Assembly: GCA_002315255.1 (NCBI GenBank)
Contig: DCGM01000078.1
Coordinates: 1 to 12,917, forward strand
DNA length: 12,917 nucleotides
Reading direction: 5' to 3'
Origin: Lachnospiraceae bacterium UBA1778
GTDB taxonomy: Bacteria; Bacillota; Clostridia; Lachnospirales; Lachnospiraceae
The position numbers were made by a program, and so were the translations under genes. This document shows positions 7,021 to 12,917 of the stretch, one piece after another (positions within the stretch are counted from its first letter, which is position 1; every line of letters starts with the position of its first letter). A model generated the notes under the pieces. The model was not told the DNA's origin. It did not search any database and was given only the letters and a program-made list of their open reading frames with translations.

Positions 7021-7062
7021 GCCTATATTCTGAGACAGCCGATACTCTTCTGAGGCAGAAAA
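7015..7062 (-). promoter_or_regulatory. Inverted repeat in the left transcript's 5' leader
   Basis: TTTTCTGCCT (7015-7024) and AGGCAGAAAA (7053-7062) are perfect 10-bp inverted arms separated by 28 bp. Within this span the word TTCTGAG(A/G)CAG occurs at 7028 and 7048, 20 bp apart. The element lies about 30-75 nt downstream of the minus-strand promoter, so it could be an RNA hairpin or a regulator's binding site. No regulator is identified. Confidence 0.5.
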
Positions 7063-7094
7063 AGGCATACTAACCCTTGTAGCATATTTTGTAT

Positions 7095-7122
7095 ATTATA
7101 CCATATTTGCTTCAACAATCAA
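7095..7122 (-). promoter_or_regulatory. Sigma-A-type promoter for the minus-strand unit
   Basis: On the minus strand, TTGATT (complement of 7117-7122) is followed by a 16-bp spacer and a perfect TATAAT (complement of 7095-7100), preceded by TGG, which makes an extended -10. Transcription would start near 7088 and give a leader of about 150 nt before the favoured flippase start. It is the best promoter seen for the six minus-strand genes. Confidence 0.75.
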
Positions 7123-7214
7123 TACTTATAAAACACGGATAAACGACAAAAAACGGCTCAGAAGCAAGGCCTTTCGCACTGATATCCGCATTTTCTTTTT
7201 CCCGCACTTTTCCG

Positions 7215-7243
7215 TTTACACCGGGCGGACTTTTTGGTAAAAT
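7215..7243 (+). promoter_or_regulatory. Sigma-A-type promoter for the LicD/ThDP genes
   Basis: TTTACA (7215-7220) is followed by exactly 17 bp and TAAAAT (7238-7243), close to the TTGACA/TATAAT consensus. Transcription would start near 7250, leaving a very short leader of about 24 nt that contains AAAGGA at 7261-7266. It is divergent from the promoter at 7095-7122; about 90 bp separate the two -35 elements. Confidence 0.72.
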
Positions 7244-7273
7244 ATACGGGAAAGAATATGAAAGGACATGCCC

Positions 7274-8149
7274 ATGGCTACAACGACCGGTTTTCCGTCG
7301 AATGAAACACTCGACCGGATTCATGAAGTCAACTTAAAGATGCTCCTCGCGGTAGATGAAATCTCGCGCCGCCACGACATCCCCTGCTTCCTCTGCTTCG
7401 GCGCATTGCTCGGGGCGGTCCGTCATCATGATTTTATCCCGTGGGACAATGATGTCGACTTCCTGATGAAGCGTACGGATTTCGACCGGCTTCTCCCCTA
7501 TCTCCGGGCGGAGCTCGATCCTGAGCTTTACGAGGTTGTGATGCCGGAGGATTTCGGAAAGAAATATTTCGACATGGTGCCGCGGATTCTCTATAAAAAG
7601 GCTGAAATCCATATGGAGCCCGGCTATGCGGCTTATTATGAGGGAAAAGCGAACCGGATCGGGCTCGATTTCTTCTTTCTCGACCGGGTGCCGGCCGGCT
7701 TTTCGGGGCGTCTTCAGGTTTTCCGGCTGATGGCGCTTTACGGAATGGCGAATTCGAAACGCTATAAGCTCGACACTTCCACGTATGACAGCTTTTTCTT
7801 AAAACTCGCTTCGGTCTGTCTCTATCTCGCAGGAATTCCTTTTACCGCGGATTTCCTGCGGAAACGTGTAGAAAAGATCAGCCGGAAATATGACAGCCGC
7901 GCGGAAATCACGACTTTCCGTCTGACGAACGATAATATCCCCTCGTTCCGCCATGAAATCACGGAGTCCCTGATCAATGCGCCAATGTCCGTCCCGATCC
8001 GCAACTATCAGTTCCAGGCGCCTGCCGGAACGGAAGAGATTCTTCGGATGTGGTATGGCGATTATTGGCAGCTTCCGCCGGAAGAGGCGCGGGTGCCGCA
8101 TTGGGGAAGCATCCTGATTACTGAAGAGAATTTTACGTTTGACGAATAA
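7274..8149 (+). CDS. LicD-family phosphotransferase
   Basis: This 291-residue protein belongs to the LicD/fukutin-like nucleotidyltransferase-fold family, whose members transfer phosphocholine or related phospho-groups onto cell-surface glycans and teichoic acids. The core signature is present: CFGALLGAVRHHDFIPWDND at 41-60, followed by VDF. This pairs the GxLLGxxRH motif with the acidic metal site. A DFFFLDRVP segment and a C-terminal YGDYWQLPPEEAR followed by a histidine also fit the family. The metal site reads DNDVD rather than the usual DDDID. An ATG six nt earlier (7268) lies only one base after AAAGGA, whereas the ATG at 7274 has a 7-nt spacer, so 7274 is preferred. The stop is 14 nt before the ThDP gene's start, indicating an operon. 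The exact phospho-group and acceptor cannot be inferred. Confidence 0.9.
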   Translation: MATTTGFPSNETLDRIHEVNLKMLLAVDEISRRHDIPCFLCFGALLGAVRHHDFIPWDNDVDFLMKRTDFDRLLPYLRAELDPELYEVVMPEDFGKKYFDMVPRILYKKAEIHMEPGYAAYYEGKANRIGLDFFFLDRVPAGFSGRLQVFRLMALYGMANSKRYKLDTSTYDSFFLKLASVCLYLAGIPFTADFLRKRVEKISRKYDSRAEITTFRLTNDNIPSFRHEITESLINAPMSVPIRNYQFQAPAGTEEILRMWYGDYWQLPPEEARVPHWGSILITEENFTFDE

Positions 8150-8163
8150 AAGGAGGAAAAAAG

Positions 8164-9954
8164 ATGACCATTTCGGATTGGCTTGCGGGCTATCTCGTAA
8201 AAAAAGATATCACTCACACGTTTCTCGTGCCCGGCGGCGGCGTCATGTGCTTTGACGAAGCGATCGGACATCAGGAAGGCATGAAATGCGTATTTGTCCA
8301 TCATGAGCAGACCGCGGCGATTGCAGCGGAAGGCTATCAGCGGATTTCGAACCGTCTGCCGCTCGTCCTCGTGACCACCGGCCCCGGCGGCACGAACACA
8401 TTGACGGGCGTCGTCGGCGCATGGCTTGATTCGATCCCGATGTTCATCATTTCCGGACAGGTCCGCTATGCGGTTACAGCCCGCGCTTCCGGACTTCCGG
8501 TCCGCTCGATCGGCGATCAGGAGTTCGACATCACAAAGACGGTGGCCTCCATGACGAAATATGCGGTGATGGTGACCGATGCGAAAATGATGAAATATCA
8601 TGTCGATAAGGCGCTCTATCTCGCAACCCACGGACGCCCGGGCCCGGTCTGGCTCGATGTCCCGCTCGATGTGCAGAGCGCGGTCATTGATCCGGCTGAC
8701 TTTGTCGAATTTGATCCTGCGGAGTGCGAAGAAGCGCTTCCGCCGGTCGTAACTGACGAGATTATCGACGCGGTTTTGGAAAAGATCCGCGCCGCGGAAT
8801 ATCCGGTATTCAATGCAGGTAACGGCATCCGCATTGCCGATGCGGAAAAAGAATTTTTAGAGGCTGTCGAGCTTTTAAACATTCCGGTCGTAACGGGCTG
8901 GGATTCGATCGACGTGATTCCGGATGACCATCCGCTTTATACAGGCCGCGCAGGCCTGATGGGCGACCGCCCGGGCAATTTCGCGATTCAGAACAGCGAT
9001 CTCGTCCTCTCCGTCGGCAGCCGCTTAAATGTCCGTCAGGTCGGCTATAACCGTGACAGCTGGGCGCGCGACGCGTTCGTCATCATGGTCGATATCGACG
9101 CCGCGGAACTGAAGAAGAATACTATCCATGTCGAGTTCCCGATTCAGGCGGATGCGAAGGATTTCTTAGCGAAGCTTGTAGCAGCCGCAAAGAAAGCGCC
9201 GGTCGCGCCGAACAAAGAGTGGAATGAAACGTGTGCGAGCTGGAAGAAGGATTATCCGGTCGTCCAGAAGAAGCATTATGAGCAGGAAAATCCTGCCAAT
9301 GTCTACTGTTTTATCAAAGAATTGAGCCGCCGTCTTCCGGAAGGCCAGCTGACCGTCGTCGGAAACGGCAGCGCCTGCGTCGTCGGAAGCCACGCTTATG
9401 TCATTAAAAAGGACCAGCGGTTCATCATCAATTCCGGCGCCGCATCGATGGGCTACTGTCTGCCGGTCTCGATCGGCGCATCGTTCTGCGCGCCCGGTAA
9501 AGAAATCGTCTGTGTCACCGGCGACGGCTCGATCCAGATGAACCTGCAGGAGCTTCAGACGATGCAGACCTACAAGCTTCCGATCAAGCTCTTCGTCTAC
9601 AACAACGGCGGCTATCTCTCGATCAAGACGACGCAACGCGCGTTTTTCGGCGGCAGGTTCATGGGCTCCGAAGCGAGCTCGGGCGTCGTGCTGCCGTCGT
9701 TCGAAAAACTGGCTGCGGCCTACGGGCTCCCCTTCTTCAAGCTCGAAAACAATCAGGAGCTCGACGAGAAGCTGCGCAGCATCTTTGCCACCGAAGGTCC
9801 AACCATGGTCGAGGTCATGCTCGATCCGTTCGAAGTCCTCGGACCCAAGGCCGCCTCGAAGAAGCTTCCTGACGGTTCAATGGTCTCGGCGCCGCTCGAC
9901 GACATGTTCCCCTTCCTGCCGCGCGAAGAGTACGAGGCCAACAAGATTTCGTGA
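8164..9954 (+). CDS. Thiamine-diphosphate enzyme, acetolactate-synthase-like
   Basis: The 596-residue protein has the three-domain layout of ThDP-dependent decarboxylases/acetohydroxyacid synthases. The N-terminal pyrimidine-binding domain contains VPGGG (22-26) and HHEQTAAIAAEGYQR (46-60) with the cofactor-activating Glu48. A central Rossmann-like domain covers about 195-340. The C-terminal diphosphate-binding domain contains GDGSIQMNLQEL (453-464) and VYNNGG (478-483), so the metal-binding Asp454 and Asn480/481 are in place. The family decarboxylates a 2-keto acid such as pyruvate and transfers the resulting acyl carbanion. In surface-glycan loci, YerE-like members add a two-carbon branch to keto-sugars, while others are decarboxylases. 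AAGGAGG with a 7-nt spacer precedes the ATG. It sits next to LicD and upstream of a dehydrogenase. Tyr codons are 11 of 11 TAT up to residue 372, then 6 of 8 TAC, and TTA leucine codons vanish in the last third. This may mark a breakpoint. Family is firm; substrate is unknown. Confidence 0.92.
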   Translation: MTISDWLAGYLVKKDITHTFLVPGGGVMCFDEAIGHQEGMKCVFVHHEQTAAIAAEGYQRISNRLPLVLVTTGPGGTNTLTGVVGAWLDSIPMFIISGQVRYAVTARASGLPVRSIGDQEFDITKTVASMTKYAVMVTDAKMMKYHVDKALYLATHGRPGPVWLDVPLDVQSAVIDPADFVEFDPAECEEALPPVVTDEIIDAVLEKIRAAEYPVFNAGNGIRIADAEKEFLEAVELLNIPVVTGWDSIDVIPDDHPLYTGRAGLMGDRPGNFAIQNSDLVLSVGSRLNVRQVGYNRDSWARDAFVIMVDIDAAELKKNTIHVEFPIQADAKDFLAKLVAAAKKAPVAPNKEWNETCASWKKDYPVVQKKHYEQENPANVYCFIKELSRRLPEGQLTVVGNGSACVVGSHAYVIKKDQRFIINSGAASMGYCLPVSIGASFCAPGKEIVCVTGDGSIQMNLQELQTMQTYKLPIKLFVYNNGGYLSIKTTQRAFFGGRFMGSEASSGVVLPSFEKLAAAYGLPFFKLENNQELDEKLRSIFATEGPTMVEVMLDPFEVLGPKAASKKLPDGSMVSAPLDDMFPFLPREEYEANKIS

Positions 9955-10041
9955 CGTTCCCAGACAAGCGCAGGCGTACTTAGGCGGCCGCACAGGCTTT
10001 GATTTGATATACTGAACGCAAGAATCATCTGAAGCTCAACC
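9955..10041 (+). other. 87-bp spacer between ThDP and dehydrogenase genes
   Basis: No gene is visible here. A GATATACT sequence near 10005 resembles a -10 element but lacks a suitable -35 at 16-18 bp, where the DNA is GC-rich. No terminator hairpin with a T-run and no ribosome binding site for the next gene is apparent. This is the longest gap on the plus strand and lies in the zone where base style changes. Confidence 0.4.
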
Positions 10042-11103
10042 ATGAAGGCACTGATATTTGACAAACCGGGCAGCATCGTTTGGGAAGACATTCCCGAACC
10101 ATCGTTGCTGGAACCGTTTGGAGTCATTCTGGAACCTGTCGTCATATCGCCGTGCAGTTCAGACGCCCACACGGTCTTTGGCGGCGGAACACCCAAGCAA
10201 GCGAGACATGTCCTCGGTCATGAATGCATCGCCCGCGTAGTTGAAACCGCCTCTCAGGTAAAGGGCTTCAAAGTCGGCGACATCGTAGCCGTTCCCGCCA
10301 TTACGCCAGACTGGCGAGCCGTGGCAATCCAAGAGGGCTGCGACCGGCATGCCGACGACCACTTTTCGGGACACCGCCTCGGCCGAACCTGGCCTGGCGT
10401 CTTTGCAGAACGCTTTGCCCTTCCTGATGCTGACACAACGATTGCCCATATCCCAAGCGGCATAACGCTTGAACAGGCCCTAATGAGCGTCGATGTCATG
10501 ACGACGGGCTTCACTGGCGCCGAATACGCGAACATCAAGACTGGCGACACAGTCTGCGTCATGGGCATCGGCCCAGTCGGGCTAATGGCCATTGCCGCAG
10601 CAGCACATCTCGGTGCGGCCCGTATCATCGGCATCGGAACGCGACCCATTTGCATTGACCTCGCCCACCATTACGGTGCATCCGAAATCATCAGCTACAA
10701 GAACGGTGACGTCGTCGAGCAAGTGCTCGACATGACAAACGGCATCGGTCCGGACGGCGTCATTATCGCCGGTGGTGACGACAGTGTCTTCCGACAGGCC
10801 GTGGACATGGTCCGATACGGCATCGGAACCGTTTCGAATGTCAACTACTACGGTGGAACCGGTTCGCTTGAATTTCCGAAATTCAGCGGCGGCAGGGGCA
10901 TGGCCGGCAAGACCGTCCATACCGAACTGGCCCGCGGAGGAAGGGCGCGGATCGAGCGCATGCTCAAGATGATCCAATACGGTCGCATCGACCCACAACC
11001 GCTCGTCACGCACAAGTTCAAGGGCCTCGAGGCCATCGAACCGGCACTGCATCTCATGAACGAGAAACCGCAAGACCTCATCAAGGCCGCCGTCTACGTC
11101 TGA
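10042..11103 (+). CDS. Zinc-dependent NADP(H) secondary-alcohol dehydrogenase-like protein
   Basis: This 353-residue medium-chain dehydrogenase closely resembles the C. beijerinckii isopropanol dehydrogenase and Thermoanaerobacter secondary-alcohol dehydrogenase along its whole length, as I recall those sequences. The catalytic zinc ligands are visible: Cys38 in SPCSSDAHTVF, His60-Glu61 in LGHE, and Asp151 in SVDVMTTGF. The Rossmann motif is GIGPVG (175-180). GIGTRPI (197-203) and Tyr219 match the positions that select NADP in that subfamily. Those enzymes interconvert methyl ketones and secondary alcohols. The structural-zinc four-cysteine loop of horse-liver-type enzymes is absent, as expected. 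The ATG at 10042 is the only sensible start by family alignment, although no Shine-Dalgarno is visible. The gene ends 12 nt before the methyltransferase gene. Its presence in a glycan cluster suggests it reduces a sugar-borne ketone, which is inference. Confidence 0.9.
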   Translation: MKALIFDKPGSIVWEDIPEPSLLEPFGVILEPVVISPCSSDAHTVFGGGTPKQARHVLGHECIARVVETASQVKGFKVGDIVAVPAITPDWRAVAIQEGCDRHADDHFSGHRLGRTWPGVFAERFALPDADTTIAHIPSGITLEQALMSVDVMTTGFTGAEYANIKTGDTVCVMGIGPVGLMAIAAAAHLGAARIIGIGTRPICIDLAHHYGASEIISYKNGDVVEQVLDMTNGIGPDGVIIAGGDDSVFRQAVDMVRYGIGTVSNVNYYGGTGSLEFPKFSGGRGMAGKTVHTELARGGRARIERMLKMIQYGRIDPQPLVTHKFKGLEAIEPALHLMNEKPQDLIKAAVYV

Positions 11104-11115
11104 GGAGTTGTTTTC

Positions 11116-12246
11116 ATGATCCACTGCATCGTCTGCGACACCGAACTGCCAAGCGAAGCGTTTCTGTCGCTTCCGAACATGCCGGCCTGCGCACAGAACA
11201 TCCCGTCGCAGGAAGAGCTTCCAGCCGACAGGGGGATCGACCTCGACATGTTTCAATGCCCCTGCTGCGGTCTCGTTCAGCTCGGTTGCCCGCCGGTGCA
11301 TTATTACCGCGATGTCATTCGCGCCGGCGGCGGCACGACAACGATGACTGACTTGCGGCGTTCGCAATACGCGCACTTCATCAAACTTTGCCATCTCGAA
11401 GGCAAACGCATCCTCGAAGTCGGCTGCGGACAGGGTGAATTCCTCGAAATGCTCAAGGGCTTCCCCGTGGCAGGATACGGCATTGAAAACAAACGCGAAC
11501 TCGTCGACATGGCCCGTGCCAAGGGCTTGAACGTCGTGCAGGACTTCGCGGAGGATGCGTCACACAAGATCAAGGGCGCCCCGTTCGACGCGTTCATGCA
11601 GTTCAACTTCATCGAACATCAGCCAAGGCCCAATGACATGGTGCAGTGCATTCGAGATAATCTCGTCGACGGAGGCGTCGGGCTCGTCACGGCGCCCGCG
11701 TTCGAGTACATTCGCCACGACTGCGTTTACGAAATCATGCGTGACCACCTTGCCTACTACACGGACGGCGCCCTGCGATTCCTCTTCATGCGGAACGGCT
11801 TCGACGTCCTTGAAAGCGGAGTCGTCAACCGCGATACGAATTATGTAATCGTCGAGAAAAGAGAGAACCTGACGAAAGAGACGTTCAAGACCAATCTCTC
11901 GGAGATCAAGACAGGCCTGAACGACTTTGTAGCCAAAAGCAAATCCGAGGGAAGGCGTCTTGCCTTTTGGGCCGCCAGCCACCAGTGCTTCACGGCGGCC
12001 TCGTTTCTCGACCACCCAGAAGACATCGCATACATTGTGGATTCTGCAAAATTCAAACAGGGAAAGTTTTCGCCGACATCGCACATTCCGATCATTGCGC
12101 CTGAGCACTTCTACGCAGCACCAACTGACGACATCCTCGTCCTTGCGCCAGGCTATACAACGGAAATCGCCAACCTGATACGGCAGAACGCAAGGAAAGA
12201 CATCCGCCTCTTCGCCCTGCGTTCAGACCGAGCCGAAGCCCTATAA
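11116..12246 (+). CDS. Sugar C-methyltransferase-like SAM protein (Methyltransf_13/14 architecture)
   Basis: The 376-residue protein shows three parts. The N-terminal zinc-binding region has Cys4 and Cys7 paired with CPCCGLVQL (48-56), as in the Methyltransf_13 domain. A Rossmann SAM domain has EVGCGQGEF at 101-109 and a FNFIEHQP loop at 163-170. A C-terminal domain (about 278-376) begins RRLAFWAASHQ and resembles Methyltransf_14. This order is typical of NDP-sugar C-methyltransferases such as TylC3 and TcaB9, which methylate a keto-sugar carbon, although related proteins have other roles. It is somewhat shorter than the usual 400 or so residues. GAGGAG overlapping the previous gene's stop, with an 8-nt spacer, supports the ATG at 11116 and coupling to the dehydrogenase. 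The next gene starts 22 nt downstream. The methyltransferase call is strong; the C-methylation role is likely but unproven. Confidence 0.85.
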   Translation: MIHCIVCDTELPSEAFLSLPNMPACAQNIPSQEELPADRGIDLDMFQCPCCGLVQLGCPPVHYYRDVIRAGGGTTTMTDLRRSQYAHFIKLCHLEGKRILEVGCGQGEFLEMLKGFPVAGYGIENKRELVDMARAKGLNVVQDFAEDASHKIKGAPFDAFMQFNFIEHQPRPNDMVQCIRDNLVDGGVGLVTAPAFEYIRHDCVYEIMRDHLAYYTDGALRFLFMRNGFDVLESGVVNRDTNYVIVEKRENLTKETFKTNLSEIKTGLNDFVAKSKSEGRRLAFWAASHQCFTAASFLDHPEDIAYIVDSAKFKQGKFSPTSHIPIIAPEHFYAAPTDDILVLAPGYTTEIANLIRQNARKDIRLFALRSDRAEAL

Positions 12247-12268
12247 CCTCAACACTGACGTCGAGTTC

Positions 12269-12917
12269 ATGAAAAGGATTCTCATTACCGGCGGGACTGG
12301 TTTCTTCGGCAAGTCAATTCTTGATTATTTTGCACACCATCCGTGCGACTGCCAATTCCACACCCTTTCGCGACACGAGGGCGACATAGTTGGCGATGTT
12401 CGGACCTTCTGTCCGCCTGACGGCGAATATGTCGCCATCATCCACGCAGCAGCCCTACTGAACCCATCGGCATCAGAAGCCGACATAACCAGCATAACGG
12501 TCGATGGCACGAGGCATGTCATCGATGTCGCACGTCAGATAGGCTGCAATACAATTCTCTACCCTAGCTCGGGCGCAGTCTACGGACACCAAGTCAAACC
12601 TTCCTCCGAAACAACCGCCTGCAAACCGATCTCAGCCTATGCCAAGGCCAAGCTAGCGGCAGAATCCCTCTTGCTCGAATCGGGCCTTGACGTCAAAATA
12701 GCACGCTGCTTCGCATTTGTCGGCAAGCACCTCGACCGATCAATCTATTATGCCATCGGGAACTTCATCGCCGATGCGCTGGCGGGGCGGGACATCGTCA
12801 TCAGGGGCGACGGGACGCCAATGAGGTCGTATATGCACGCCGACGACCTGGTCGAGTGGCTGTGGGCGATTCTGGAACGCGGCGAATCGGGGCGCGTCTA
12901 CAACGTCGGCTCGGACG
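12269..12917 (+). CDS. NAD-dependent epimerase/dehydratase (extended SDR), 3' end cut by window
   Basis: The first 216 residues are present and the frame is still open at the last base. The N-terminus has the dinucleotide-binding TGGTGFFG (7-14). HAAALLNPS (59-67) is the usual second SDR motif, PSSGAVYG (99-106) supplies the catalytic serine, and AYAKAK (123-128) the YxxxK pair Tyr124/Lys128. RSYMHADDLV (186-195) is characteristic of nucleotide-sugar epimerases and dehydratases, and VYNVGS follows as expected. About 80-100 residues are probably missing. It likely modifies an NDP-sugar for the same glycan as its neighbours; whether it epimerises, dehydrates or reduces cannot be told. It starts 22 nt after the methyltransferase gene with only a weak GAG upstream. 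It uses several ATA and AGG codons, unlike the left-arm genes I read. Confidence 0.88.
   Translation, partial: MKRILITGGTGFFGKSILDYFAHHPCDCQFHTLSRHEGDIVGDVRTFCPPDGEYVAIIHAAALLNPSASEADITSITVDGTRHVIDVARQIGCNTILYPSSGAVYGHQVKPSSETTACKPISAYAKAKLAAESLLLESGLDVKIARCFAFVGKHLDRSIYYAIGNFIADALAGRDIVIRGDGTPMRSYMHADDLVEWLWAILERGESGRVYNVGSD

Noticed and set aside
7166..7173. AAGGCCTT palindrome between the two divergent promoters
   Set aside because: An 8-bp palindrome is expected by chance at this scale, and it has no flanking symmetry that would suggest an operator.
9955..10041. Internal promoter before the dehydrogenase gene
   Set aside because: A TATACT -10-like word exists, but at 16-18 bp upstream the sequence is GC-rich and does not resemble a -35 element.
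10582..11394. 270-residue open frame on the minus strand across the dehydrogenase and methyltransferase genes
   Set aside because: It spans the boundary of two well-supported plus-strand genes and shows no motif; it is an antisense shadow.

Overview
The window looks like a stretch of a Clostridia-type (Gram-positive anaerobe) chromosome with moderately high GC. The reasons are strong AGGAGG-like ribosome binding sites, a secreted papain-type protease with an N-terminal copper-amine-oxidase-like region and a C-terminal lectin-like region, a THUMP-domain RNA methyltransferase, a DUF3795 protein, and sigma-A-type promoters in an AT-rich divergent control region. The assignment is inferred from gene families and signals, not from a marker gene.

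Left arm (79-6937, all on the minus strand). This is one likely six-gene transcription unit reading right to left from an extended -10 promoter at 7095-7122. The order is a polysaccharide flippase, a THUMP/RlmL-like rRNA methyltransferase, a secreted C1-family cysteine protease, the XTP/dITP pyrophosphatase RdgB, a MATE exporter and a small cysteine-rich DUF3795 protein. Two junctions are very tight (9 and 10 nt). The three longer gaps (58, 77 and 129 nt) and the 5' leader each carry a short degenerate tandem repeat. Two of these arrays, more than 4 kb apart, share the same 12-bp unit. Bases 1-78 lie downstream of the last gene; no gene or clear terminator is visible there.

Divergent control region (about 7013-7273). 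Two back-to-back promoters drive the left and right arms. An inverted repeat lies in the leader of the left transcript.

Right arm (7274-12917, plus strand). A surface-glycan type cluster contains a LicD-family phosphotransferase, an acetolactate-synthase-like ThDP enzyme, a zinc-dependent secondary-alcohol dehydrogenase of the C. beijerinckii/Thermoanaerobacter type, a three-part sugar C-methyltransferase-like protein, and an NDP-sugar epimerase/dehydratase cut off by the window end. Together with the flippase these could build and export a decorated, possibly branched-chain sugar. A two-carbon acetyl branch added by the ThDP enzyme and reduced by the dehydrogenase is an attractive but unproven model.

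Base and codon style changes toward the 3' part of the ThDP gene and stays different to the window end. This suggests a horizontally acquired block, recombination inside the ThDP gene, or a chimeric assembly. No tRNA, rRNA, CRISPR array, transposase or integrase was seen.
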